Below are positions 51,242 through 60,218 of a DNA stretch of 64,000 nucleotides, in pieces. Position 1 is the first letter of the stretch. Every line of letters starts with the position of its first letter. The DNA lies in NCBI GenBank assembly GCA_964369965.1, contig CAYJGF010000002.1:62001-126000 (forward strand). Direction: 5' to 3'. The notes beneath the pieces are model-generated. The model made no database searches. It was not told where the DNA came from and saw only the letters and a program-made list of their open reading frames with translations. The DNA is from CAYJBH01 sp964369965 (GTDB lineage Bacteria > Bacillota > Clostridia > Oscillospirales > Ruminococcaceae). A program made the position numbers and the translations under genes.

Positions 51242-52291
51242 TTGGCTACAAAAATTGTTAAAGTCGGTAATATTATTATAGGGGGCGGTGCCGATATTTC
51301 GGTGCAGTCCATGCTCTCAATACCTTTTGATGATATCGAGGGTAATATTAATCAAGCAAAGGAGTTATGCGAGGTAGGGTGTGATATAATACGCATTGCC
51401 GTGCCGAACGAGACCGCGGTGAATACCTTAAAAGCTGTTAAAAATGCGGTTGATTGCCCTATAGTTGCGGACATCCATTTTGATTATCGGCTCGCCATAG
51501 CCTCGGTCAAAGCCGGCGCGGATAAAATCAGGATAAACCCCGGAAATATCGGCGATAGTGAAAAGGTTAAGGCGGTTGTAGATTGTTGTGGTACAGCGGG
51601 AGTGCCGATAAGAATTGGGGTTAACAGTGGCAGTATTGAGCAAAAAATTGCCGAGAAATTTAAAGATGATAAAGCCGGTGCACTAATGGAGAGTGCCTTA
51701 TCTCATGTGAGGATACTTGAAAAGGAGGGTTTTTATAACACCGTTATATCGGTCAAATGTAGCTCTGTACCATTGATGATTGAGAGTTATCGCCGATTGT
51801 CCGGGGTGGTCAATTACCCTTTGCACCTCGGCGTTACCGAGGCGGGGACGATGATGCAATCGCTCTGCAAATCATCCCTCGGTATCGGCACTCTGCTGAT
51901 GGAGGGTATCGGAGATACTCTCAGAGTTTCGTTGACCGGCTCGGTCAACGACGAGGTGAGGGCGGCCCGTCACATACTGCGCGCATGTGGTCGGGTTACC
52001 GAGGGTGTGGAGATTATAAGTTGCCCAACCTGCGGGAGAACGCAGATACCCCTTGAAAAAATCGCTAAAACCGTTGAGGAGCGATTAATACATATAAAAA
52101 AACCGATAAAGGTCGCTGTGATGGGATGTATCGTAAACGGACCGGGTGAGGCAAAGGACGCCGACATAGGTATTGCCGGCGGCAAGGATAGTGCCATACT
52201 ATTTAAAAAAGGAGCGCGTGTTCGCACGCTAAAGGGTGATTTCACCGAGGAATTTATTGCGGAGGTTTTAAGATTTGCAGGGGTATCATAA
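51242..52291 (+). CDS. ispG: 4-hydroxy-3-methylbut-2-enyl diphosphate synthase
   Basis: 349 residues, TTG start with AAGGATAAGGA upstream. TIM barrel then the 4Fe-4S domain: CPTCGRTQ and GCIVNGPGEA. Penultimate step of the MEP pathway, fitting dxr and uppS in the same operon. The 39-bp gap before it holds a perfect TTGACC-N5-GGTCAA (51205-51221), the only intergenic copy. Further copies inside at 51797 (one mismatch) and 51932. Confidence 0.95.
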   Translation: MATKIVKVGNIIIGGGADISVQSMLSIPFDDIEGNINQAKELCEVGCDIIRIAVPNETAVNTLKAVKNAVDCPIVADIHFDYRLAIASVKAGADKIRINPGNIGDSEKVKAVVDCCGTAGVPIRIGVNSGSIEQKIAEKFKDDKAGALMESALSHVRILEKEGFYNTVISVKCSSVPLMIESYRRLSGVVNYPLHLGVTEAGTMMQSLCKSSLGIGTLLMEGIGDTLRVSLTGSVNDEVRAARHILRACGRVTEGVEIISCPTCGRTQIPLEKIAKTVEERLIHIKKPIKVAVMGCIVNGPGEAKDADIGIAGGKDSAILFKKGARVRTLKGDFTEEFIAEVLRFAGVS

Positions 52292-55200
52292 GTTTTTTTG
52301 TGATGTTTTCGATGACTATTTGGACGAAAGATTGTCGGAGCAACTAAGGCATGGGATCCTCAACCGTGTATCGGTCGACAACAAGACCGGCACCGTTAAC
52401 CTACATATTTTCACCCCCGACCCTATGACCGTCGGTCTGATTTCTGCCACCAAAAAGGCGTTGGAGCCTGCCTTTAACGGGCTGAAACTCAATGTTAGCA
52501 ACACCCTCCCGAAGGAGGCAGTCACACCACAGGCGGTATTGATATTCTGTGAGGAGTTGGCGGCGGCAGGTGTTGCTATAAACGGGTTTTTATCTGCAAA
52601 ACTACCACACTTAGAGGGTGATAGCATCACCGTTTTCAGCGCCACCGAGACTCGATTGCTCCACAATCAAAACCTTTGTGAGCGACTTGCCGAACTTATC
52701 GAGGGCAAAACCTCGTGGCTGCCAACCGTCAATTTGGAGGTTGATGGTGCCACTAAACGACATCTTGTCAGTGATAGTTTTAATCCTCAAAAGAGATCCC
52801 AAGCCCCAATAAATATAAAACCCTCCACCGACGATCCCCCTCCATGGGGTGATCCACCCCCTGAAAAGTCACCGACACCACCTTTGACCGATGCGGTCAA
52901 AAAGCCTATGCCGCCTAAACGCAGAAATTCCAAAAGCATTAAACTGCCCGAGATAGAGGGTCTTCTACTTGAATCACCGGAGTGTGAGGTATTATTGGGT
53001 CGTATGTTCGATCCGAAAAATATCCTCCCCCTCGCAAAAGTCGGTGAGCAGATAGGCAAGATGATGGTGTACGGCGACGTGTTTGAGATTGACCTACGTG
53101 AGGGCTTTAAAACCATCATGTCGATATACATCACCGACGGCAGTGGAAGTTGTAAGCTCAAAATTATCGCCAACAACAACAAAACCCTCCCAAATATCTC
53201 GATAGGGGACACCGTGTTTGTCAAGGGGGATTGCAGTTTTGATGAGCGGTATGAAAAGGATTACATCCTTTTTCCGCTTGATATCGTAAAGGTAAAGCGA
53301 AAAAAGCGCATCGACACAGCGGAAAAAAAACGTGTTGAACTGCATCTGCATACCAAAATGAGCTCTCTTGACGCGCTGATTTCCCCCAAAGATTTAATCA
53401 AACTTGCCTCATCCATAGGGCATACCGCCGTTGCCATCACCGACCACGGTAACTGTCAGGCATTCCCACAGGCGATGACCGAGGTGGACAAGCTGAAAAA
53501 ATCCGGAGTCGATTTTAAGCTGATATACGGAATAGAGGGGTATTTTATCCCGAGTGAGCTCACAAGGGAGCAGTCCGAGACCCCGACCGACAAACCAAGG
53601 CATATCATTTTGATTGCTAAGACAAAAGCAGGGCTTAAAAACCTCTACAAAATTGTATCGAGAAGTCATCTCGACCATTTTCACAAGCGCCCGAGGATAC
53701 CGAAATGGCTGTTAGACCAGCACCGAGAGGGGCTTATAGTCGGCTCCGCCTGTGAGGCAGGGGAGCTTTATCGCGCGATTTTAGACGGCGTTCCCTACTC
53801 AAAACTGCTTGAAGTTGCCTCCTACTATGATTTTTTGGAGGTGCAACCACTGATGAACAACGAGTTCATGCTCCGAAACGGAACCATTGAAAGCGTCGAT
53901 ATATTAAAGGAGCATGTGAGGACAATAATAAGCCTCGGCAAAGAATTGACCATACCGGTCATTGCGACAGGTGACGTGCATTTCGCCACAAAACAGGATT
54001 CCATCTATCGCACAGTTCTGACTGCGGCTATGTATAAAGACGCGGACATGCAACCGCCGCTCTACTACCGCACCACCGATGAGATGCTCGCCGAATTTGA
54101 CTTTTTAGATGATGAGACGGCGTTTGAAATTGTCGTGGAAAACCCGAACAGATTGGTGGAGTCCACCGAGGAGCTGCGCGCTATACCCAAAGGCACATAT
54201 ACCCCGGTGGTCGAGGGTGCGCAGGAGGACATCGTCCGTCTGACCATGGACGGTGCAACGGCAATTTATGGCGACCCGTTGCCGGAAAATATAAAGGAGC
54301 GCATCGACCGTGAGCTGGACAGCATAATAAAGCACGGTTTTGCCGGACTGTATGTAATATCTCAAAAGTTAGTCAAAAACTCGGTCGACAATGGATATCT
54401 TGTCGGCTCGCGTGGCTCTGTCGGATCGTCGGCAGTCGCCTTTTTCTCCGGCATATCGGAAGTTAATCCGCTCACACCCCACTATATCTGCCGAAAATGC
54501 TACTATTATGAGCTCGATAACGAGGCACATTCCGGTTTTGACCTGCCGTCAAAAAAATGCCCAAACTGTGACAGTGAGCTATATGGCGACGGTCATGAGA
54601 TACCTTTTGAGACTTTTTTAGGCTTTGATGGAGATAAGGCACCGGATATTGACCTCAATTTTTCCGGTGAATATCAAGAGTTTGCCCACAAATACACCGA
54701 GGAACTTTTTGGTAGCAAGTATGTTTTTAAAGCCGGTACCATATCTATGTTGCAGGAAAAAACGGCGTTCGGCTATGTTAAAAAATATTTGGAGGAGCGC
54801 AGTCTTGTGGTCAGTAAGGCGGAGGAATTGCGCCTTTGCAAAGGGTGTGTCGATGTTAAAAAAACAACGGGACAGCACCCCGGTGGCATGGTTGTGGTGC
54901 CGAGTGAGTTCGAGGTGGAGGATTTTACGCCGGTCCAATACCCATCCGACAGCAAGGCAAAGGGCGTTATTACCACCCATTTTGAGTTTAAATACCTGCA
55001 TGACACCATATTGAAACTGGACATTCTCGGCCATGACATGCCGACCATCTTCAAGCACCTCGGCGACATGACCGGAATTGCCATCGAGGATGTGCCGATG
55101 AACGACCCACGCGTTATTTCGCTGTTATTGTCACCGAGCGAGCTCGGGGTAAAGGAAAAGGAGATCGATAGCAAAACCGGAACATTCGGCATACCGGAGC

Positions 55201-56084
55201 TTGGTACAAATTTTGTGCGCAACATGCTGATTGATGCCCAGCCGATGAGTTTTAGCGACCTTATACAGATATCGGGATTATCACACGGTACCGATGTTTG
55301 GAACGGCAACGCGGAGGATTTGATAAAAAATAACGTCTGCACCATTTCGGATGTTATCGGGACGCGTGACAGCATTATGACCGAACTTATCCGTAAAGGT
55401 GTCGACAAGGCGATGGCGTTCAAAATAATGGAGTGGACGCGAAAGGGCAACGCTAAAAAGTTTTTCACACCCGAAATAGAGAGCATGATGCGCTCTTGTG
55501 GTGTTGAGGATTGGTATATTGAAAGTTGTAAAAAAATTCAGTACATGTTCCCTAAAGCCCACGCGGTGGCGTATCTCATAGCCGCGGTGCGGTTGATGTG
55601 GTTTAAAATTTATCATCCACTGGAGTATTATTCGGTGAGTTTCACCGTCAAGGCGGCGGAAATTTTTGACTATGAATCGGCGGTCGGCGGAAAAGAGGTC
55701 ACACTGCGCCGATATGAAGAACTGCGCCGAAAGATTGAGCAGGAGCGCAAGGCAAAGGACGCGGAGCTGTTCACCATGTTGCAGAGCATACGTGAAATGT
55801 TATTTCGAGGTTTTGAGTTTTTGCCGATAGAATTGCATAAAAGTCATGCGACAAGATACTCTATCGAGGAGGGGAAAATTCGCCTGCCCTACATCGCTTT
55901 AAACGGTGTCGGTGCCACCGCCGCAAGCGAGCTATATCGTGTATGTGCCGAGCGCGACAACTTTTTGTCGGTGGAAGAGCTTGCAAACGAGGCAAAACTC
56001 TCGTCGACGGTGGTGAGCGCCCTTGACGAGGTCGGCGCGCTCTCACACCTGCCAAAATCAAGCCAACTTAGCCTATTTGATTAA
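52275..56084 (+). CDS. polC: DNA polymerase III alpha subunit PolC type, without exonuclease domain
   Basis: 1269 residues; Bacillus PolC has about 1437. N-terminal domain, Pro-rich linker (about 180-225), OB domain (about 240-345), PHP (ELHLHTKMSSLDA near 355, TDHGNCQAFPQA near 390), zinc finger (CRKC...CPNC near 740-770), palm with GDKAPDIDLNFSGEY near 787, TTGQHPGGMVVVP and LDILGHD. After the PHP segment YGIEGYF (about 420) it runs straight into RHIILIAKTKAGLKNLYKI, so the DEDDh proofreading exonuclease usually inserted here is missing. TTG start, GGAGG at 52261-52265, overlapping ispG by 17 bp. Main replicase; proofreading, if any, must come from another protein. Confidence 0.93.
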   Translation: MQGYHKFFCDVFDDYLDERLSEQLRHGILNRVSVDNKTGTVNLHIFTPDPMTVGLISATKKALEPAFNGLKLNVSNTLPKEAVTPQAVLIFCEELAAAGVAINGFLSAKLPHLEGDSITVFSATETRLLHNQNLCERLAELIEGKTSWLPTVNLEVDGATKRHLVSDSFNPQKRSQAPINIKPSTDDPPPWGDPPPEKSPTPPLTDAVKKPMPPKRRNSKSIKLPEIEGLLLESPECEVLLGRMFDPKNILPLAKVGEQIGKMMVYGDVFEIDLREGFKTIMSIYITDGSGSCKLKIIANNNKTLPNISIGDTVFVKGDCSFDERYEKDYILFPLDIVKVKRKKRIDTAEKKRVELHLHTKMSSLDALISPKDLIKLASSIGHTAVAITDHGNCQAFPQAMTEVDKLKKSGVDFKLIYGIEGYFIPSELTREQSETPTDKPRHIILIAKTKAGLKNLYKIVSRSHLDHFHKRPRIPKWLLDQHREGLIVGSACEAGELYRAILDGVPYSKLLEVASYYDFLEVQPLMNNEFMLRNGTIESVDILKEHVRTIISLGKELTIPVIATGDVHFATKQDSIYRTVLTAAMYKDADMQPPLYYRTTDEMLAEFDFLDDETAFEIVVENPNRLVESTEELRAIPKGTYTPVVEGAQEDIVRLTMDGATAIYGDPLPENIKERIDRELDSIIKHGFAGLYVISQKLVKNSVDNGYLVGSRGSVGSSAVAFFSGISEVNPLTPHYICRKCYYYELDNEAHSGFDLPSKKCPNCDSELYGDGHEIPFETFLGFDGDKAPDIDLNFSGEYQEFAHKYTEELFGSKYVFKAGTISMLQEKTAFGYVKKYLEERSLVVSKAEELRLCKGCVDVKKTTGQHPGGMVVVPSEFEVEDFTPVQYPSDSKAKGVITTHFEFKYLHDTILKLDILGHDMPTIFKHLGDMTGIAIEDVPMNDPRVISLLLSPSELGVKEKEIDSKTGTFGIPELGTNFVRNMLIDAQPMSFSDLIQISGLSHGTDVWNGNAEDLIKNNVCTISDVIGTRDSIMTELIRKGVDKAMAFKIMEWTRKGNAKKFFTPEIESMMRSCGVEDWYIESCKKIQYMFPKAHAVAYLIAAVRLMWFKIYHPLEYYSVSFTVKAAEIFDYESAVGGKEVTLRRYEELRRKIEQERKAKDAELFTMLQSIREMLFRGFEFLPIELHKSHATRYSIEEGKIRLPYIALNGVGATAASELYRVCAERDNFLSVEELANEAKLSSTVVSALDEVGALSHLPKSSQLSLFD

Positions 56085-56955
56085 AAAATTTTAAAGGCGA
56101 ACAATTTAAAGCGGTGAATTTTTTGCCTGCAATTCCACATAATATGTCGGGATACTCCCCGATGAATTCAAGACTATATGCACATAAAAGTTGATTTTTT
56201 ATCCCGTTGACCATACCGGTCGACGATGAGTATTTTCGATCACCTACAATATGTGCACCCTTGGAGGCGAGCTGTGCCCTTATCTGGTGTGTTTTGCCGG
56301 TATGCAGTATCACCTCCAAAAGATGATATTCACCTTTCGAGGATAAAACCTTATATTCACTTATCATATCATCACCCTTGACCACCTCGGTCAATTTGTT
56401 GTTTCGCCTGTACCCTGTTTTGATCACGCCATTGACCGCAGCGGTCGATACGGTCAAATATTGCTTTATTATCCGGCGCTCCCTCATACACTCCGACAGA
56501 TATTCCGCGGCATCATGCGTCCTTGCGATAACTACCAGCCCCTCGGTGCCACGGTCCAACCGATTGATAAGACAGGGGCGAAATGTGCCGCTGCCGTATT
56601 TATTGATAAATCCGTCCAAAAGGTTTGCGTCACCGGTTTCGTCACTGTGGCAGAGCACCCCTGCCTCTTTTTCCACTATGGCGACACAGTCATCTATATG
56701 TATTATCTTAAATCCACTCGCACCGTTTGCCATATGATACTTTTGACCCTCAAAAAATTCATCGTTTATATAGAGTGAAATAACCTCGCCGGTGGTGACT
56801 CGATAGTCCTCTTTTTGTTTTTTATCATTGACCTTTACACGACCGGTGCGAAAACTTTTATATAACAGTGATTTTGGCATGTTAAAGGTGAGCAACTGCA
56901 CTAATCGTAGCAGGCGCATCCCATTTTCGGTATTGGATATTACAAATTTTTTCAT
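56068..56955 (-). CDS. RluA-family pseudouridine synthase
   Basis: 295 residues. S4-like N-terminus (about 10-70) and a catalytic domain with NRLDRGTEGLVV, the family's active-site Asp, then HTGKTHQIRAQLA. Modifies uridines in rRNA or tRNA; target not decided. Two palindromes lie at 56378 and 56432 and a third at 56207, all in the same reading phase of this minus-strand gene. Its 3' end overlaps polC by 17 bp. Confidence 0.92.
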   Translation of the reverse strand: MKKFVISNTENGMRLLRLVQLLTFNMPKSLLYKSFRTGRVKVNDKKQKEDYRVTTGEVISLYINDEFFEGQKYHMANGASGFKIIHIDDCVAIVEKEAGVLCHSDETGDANLLDGFINKYGSGTFRPCLINRLDRGTEGLVVIARTHDAAEYLSECMRERRIIKQYLTVSTAAVNGVIKTGYRRNNKLTEVVKGDDMISEYKVLSSKGEYHLLEVILHTGKTHQIRAQLASKGAHIVGDRKYSSSTGMVNGIKNQLLCAYSLEFIGEYPDILCGIAGKKFTALNCSPLKFFNQIG

Positions 56956-56981
56956 TTTCCTCTTTTCTTTTACATAAATAT

Positions 56982-57010
56982 ATTATATAATAAAGTAAAT
57001 GATATGTAAA
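56982..57010 (-). promoter_or_regulatory. Sigma-A promoter of the RluA-type gene
   Basis: Minus strand TTTACA (57005-57010), 17 bp, TATAAT (56982-56987). Lies in an 83-bp divergent spacer with nrdR. Confidence 0.7.
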
Positions 57011-57038
57011 GTAATGAAATGGGAAAGGAAGTATAAAC

Positions 57039-57512
57039 ATGAAATGTCCTTTTTGTACAGCGGATGACACAAAAGTTCTGGACAGTCGCCCTGCGGACGG
57101 TGGTGTGCGAATTCGCCGACGTCGTGAATGTACCGAGTGTGAAAAGCGATTCACAACATACGAGATAGTTGAGACCGTGCCGGTTATGATAGAGAAAAAG
57201 GACGGCTCGCGTGAGGCTTTTAATCGCCAAAAGGTTTTGAACGGTCTGCTCAGGGCGTGTGAAAAGCGCCCCGTATCGCTGGATCAGCTGGAGCAGGCGG
57301 TAGATAGAATAGAGCAAAATATTAACAATTCATTAAAACGTGAGATCACATCACTGTATATCGGGGAGCTTTGCATGGAGCAACTGCGTGGTATCGATGA
57401 GGTTGCATATGTGCGCTTTGCATCGGTTTATCGCCAGTTTGGCGACCTTGACAGTTTTATGCAGGAGTTGACCGACCTGCTCGGGGAGCGATCAAAAAGG
57501 GGCAAAAAGTAA
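57039..57512 (+). CDS. nrdR: Transcriptional repressor NrdR
   Basis: 157 residues. Zinc ribbon (MKCPFC, DSRP, RRRRECTECEKRFTTYE) followed by an ATP-cone. Represses ribonucleotide reductase genes in response to ATP/dATP. AAAGGAAG precedes the ATG. No nrd gene is in the window. Its end overlaps the convergent DUF4363 gene by 21 bp. Confidence 0.96.
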   Translation: MKCPFCTADDTKVLDSRPADGGVRIRRRRECTECEKRFTTYEIVETVPVMIEKKDGSREAFNRQKVLNGLLRACEKRPVSLDQLEQAVDRIEQNINNSLKREITSLYIGELCMEQLRGIDEVAYVRFASVYRQFGDLDSFMQELTDLLGERSKRGKK

Positions 57513-57836
57513 CGACATACTGCGCTCTATCTCCGCTTTTGCGTGCCTTGAATGTAGATAAATGTCGTTTGGGTCCGCCTCGATATCAATAATTGAAATG
57601 GAGACTCCAATCGGCAAAATCACATTATTATCCACAATCAGCAATAACCATCTCTGCCGCTCGGCATAGGTGGTTATTAATTTTTGTGCATTTTCACGGA
57701 TATCACCGACGTCATTTTCCATCATAACTATCGGCTCCATCATCATGGTTAGCGATTGATAGATATAAAGCTGTGATAGCCCTACTACTAACAGTGTGAT
57801 TGCAACCAAAAATGAGGCAAAATATATTCTTTTCAT
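57492..57836 (-). CDS. DUF4363 family protein
   Basis: 114 residues: one N-terminal membrane helix (about 5-25) and an external helical domain. Small proteins of this family are often encoded directly after DUF421 proteins in spore-formers, as here (4-bp overlap). Function unknown. Possibly part of a spore membrane complex. Confidence 0.8.
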   Translation of the reverse strand: MKRIYFASFLVAITLLVVGLSQLYIYQSLTMMMEPIVMMENDVGDIRENAQKLITTYAERQRWLLLIVDNNVILPIGVSISIIDIEADPNDIYLHSRHAKAEIERSMSLLFAPF

Positions 57837-58498
57837 CTATTAAATCTCTTTTTTTTGTTGTCATATTTTTCAATCCGCACCCGTCCGTCATTGTAAACAA
57901 GCATCAGCATCACCTCCTTAATACCTATAGAATAGACTTTTAAATAATCCAAAAGCCAATCTTTTGATTTGTGGCAGATTTTAAGGGCATCCTCAATAAT
58001 AATTCCGTCCACAACGACCGTTGCCGGCGGTGGGTCGCTCGGGGAATCAGGCCCGTGCTCCAAAGAATACGCCGAGAGATTGCCGTTTGGCTCAATGAAT
58101 GCGAGGGAGACGACGCTCGGGTCAAAGATGTTTTTATCGCGTAGCGCACAGAGCACCTCGGTGACGGTGAAACGCAACAGTGACAGTGTGGACTGGACAA
58201 ACCGACCGTTATGAATTACAATTTTAGGTTGCCCTTCGATAAAACGCTCAAATTTAGCATTTTTGACCGTAATGCCGGAAATAATAATCTCCAGTGAGGC
58301 AATAAGCACCACCGGTATTATTCCGACAAGAATAGGTATGCTCTGTTGTTCGATAGATACGGAGGCTAAGTTAGATATAATCATGGTGCTGACAAGTTCT
58401 GACGCCTGCAATTCACCGAGCTGACGTTTGCCCATAAATCGCATTATAAACAGAACAAAAACATAGATAATAGTCGTGCGAACAACCATTAACAGCAT
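57833..58498 (-). CDS. DUF421 (YetF/YdfS-like) membrane protein
   Basis: 221 residues: three N-terminal membrane helices, MRFMGKRQLGELQASELV (family signature), then two cytoplasmic alpha-beta subdomains. Members affect spore membranes or germination in Bacillus, though the mechanism is unclear to me. GAGGAG precedes the ATG. Divergent from the ger operon and coupled to the DUF4363 gene, so a germination-linked role is likely but inferred. Confidence 0.9.
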   Translation of the reverse strand: MLLMVVRTTIIYVFVLFIMRFMGKRQLGELQASELVSTMIISNLASVSIEQQSIPILVGIIPVVLIASLEIIISGITVKNAKFERFIEGQPKIVIHNGRFVQSTLSLLRFTVTEVLCALRDKNIFDPSVVSLAFIEPNGNLSAYSLEHGPDSPSDPPPATVVVDGIIIEDALKICHKSKDWLLDYLKVYSIGIKEVMLMLVYNDGRVRIEKYDNKKKRFNR

Positions 58499-58561
58499 AT
58501 CGCTTCAATCTCCTCAATTTATTGTGTATTAATTATTGGTAAATATGCGATACTATATACA

Positions 58562-58726
58562 AGGGGATGCCCCAAAAGTCGATTTTACAAAAGGCGTCGG
58601 CAGAATTTCCGTCATATGTCACAAAATCCTCGTTAATACACAAAGTATTGCCTGCGGTTTTTGTTTAATCTGACAAAAATTTTGCTTTAGCTTTTGCAAA
58701 CTCTTTGTTTTCGGGCACCCCCCATC
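58562..58726. repeat. Possible miniature inverted-repeat element
   Basis: Ends pair imperfectly: AGGGGATGCCCCAAAAG (58562-58578) with TTTTCGGGCACCCCCC (58708-58723), about 13 of 17 positions. No coding capacity. It fills the spacer before gerKA, leaving GGAGG of that gene free. Confidence 0.4.
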
Positions 58727-58755
58727 ATATATTTACTTGTGACGGAGGCAAAGTC

Positions 58756-60204
58756 ATGCATAAGACGGTGGAGCAGTTTCGGCAGGAGATGAGGGATAAA
58801 TATTCACATAGTCGTGATATCTATGTGTTGCTTCAAAAGGTTGCGGGCGTTAATATCGCCATTGTCAAGGTGGATAATATAACAAGTGATGTTCAATTGT
58901 CGCTGATTTTGTTGTCTCGCCTTGCGGAGGTGGAAAAAAGTGACATGACCCCCGGGCAGTTGTTTGATTATATCAACAGTCTCAACTCAATCCCCATCTG
59001 CCAACTTGTCGCCAAAACGCCGGAGGAGGTTGACATCCTGATGCTCGCAGGTTTTGCAGTGATCTATGTCGAGGGGTGCGACATATTGCTCGGGGTCGGC
59101 ATACAAGCACCGCCCGGCAATACCGTGACCGAGGTGTCGGGCGAGGGGAATATAAAGGGCTCTAAACTCGGCTTTTCTCAAAATTTGCGCGTTAATATGG
59201 CGTTGTTGCGGCAGTTTATCCGCTCACCGGAACTGACATTTGAAACCGGTTTTCTCGGCGGGGTGAACGACAATGAGTTCCTGCTCGGATATCATAAAGG
59301 GCAGGTCTCGCAGGAGCTTGTCGATGCCGTGCGCGAGAGGATAAAGTCGGTGGATCTCCCTATGGTGTTTGACTCCGGCTATATTGCGCCGTTTATACAA
59401 AAAAAACAGCTCTCACTTTTTTCCGCGACGGGGAGCACCGAGCGACCGGCGACGGCGGCGGCAAAACTATGCGAAGGTAAGATAATAGTCATGGTCACCG
59501 GCAGTCCGTTTGCACTTATATACCCCTATCTTTTTTCCGAGAACTTTCAAAGCCTTGATGATTATGCCTCACGCCCTTATTTTTCCAGCTTTATTCGACT
59601 ATTAAAATTCCTGTCCTTTTTCCTTGCGGTATTGTTGCCGGGAATGTTTATAGCGATGGTCAACTATACGCCGGAGGTACTCCCGACGCAGCTGATGTAC
59701 AAAATTGCATACGCGGAGCAGAGCACACCGCTCCCACTTTTTGCCGAGGCGGTCATCGTCACGCTATTGCTTGAGATAGTTCGTGAGGCAGGGCTTCGCC
59801 TGCCGAAACAGATAGGCAGCTCCGTCAGCCTTGTCTCGGCGCTTATTGTCGGTGATGCGGCGGTTCAGATGGGGATTTTGTCCGCACCTATATTGATTGT
59901 CATCGCTTTTTCGGCGCTTGCGGCGTTTGTTACCCCATCACTCTATGAGCCCATAATAATTTTCAGAATTATCTTTATCATTTCGGCAGGTATAGGTGGG
60001 GCGTTGCTTGTTGCCGGTGTTTTTGCGATAATGCTATTAAATATCAGCGGTGTGCGATCCTTCGGGATACCGTTCACACGTCCGTTATTGCCGGTGGGCG
60101 ACGATGCGTTTGCCGATGGACTTGTCCGCACGCAAAGTAGAAAAGGTGATAAATTCAACATCAGTCGTTATATGGATGTTGACCCGAAAAATGAGGATAA
60201 ATAA
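58756..60204 (+). CDS. gerKA: Spore germination protein, GerA/GerKA family (A subunit)
   Basis: 482 residues: soluble N-terminal domain (about 1-270) and five or so membrane helices, with VDLPMVFDSGYI, PFALIYPYLFSENFQSLDDY and FVTPSLYEPII typical of the family. It forms, with B and C subunits, the nutrient receptor and ion channel in the spore inner membrane. ATG at 58756 with GGAGG at 58744-58748. Operon with the fused B-C gene 14 bp on. Confidence 0.93.
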   Translation: MHKTVEQFRQEMRDKYSHSRDIYVLLQKVAGVNIAIVKVDNITSDVQLSLILLSRLAEVEKSDMTPGQLFDYINSLNSIPICQLVAKTPEEVDILMLAGFAVIYVEGCDILLGVGIQAPPGNTVTEVSGEGNIKGSKLGFSQNLRVNMALLRQFIRSPELTFETGFLGGVNDNEFLLGYHKGQVSQELVDAVRERIKSVDLPMVFDSGYIAPFIQKKQLSLFSATGSTERPATAAAKLCEGKIIVMVTGSPFALIYPYLFSENFQSLDDYASRPYFSSFIRLLKFLSFFLAVLLPGMFIAMVNYTPEVLPTQLMYKIAYAEQSTPLPLFAEAVIVTLLLEIVREAGLRLPKQIGSSVSLVSALIVGDAAVQMGILSAPILIVIAFSALAAFVTPSLYEPIIIFRIIFIISAGIGGALLVAGVFAIMLLNISGVRSFGIPFTRPLLPVGDDAFADGLVRTQSRKGDKFNISRYMDVDPKNEDK

Positions 60205-60218
60205 ATAAGGAGAGTGAG

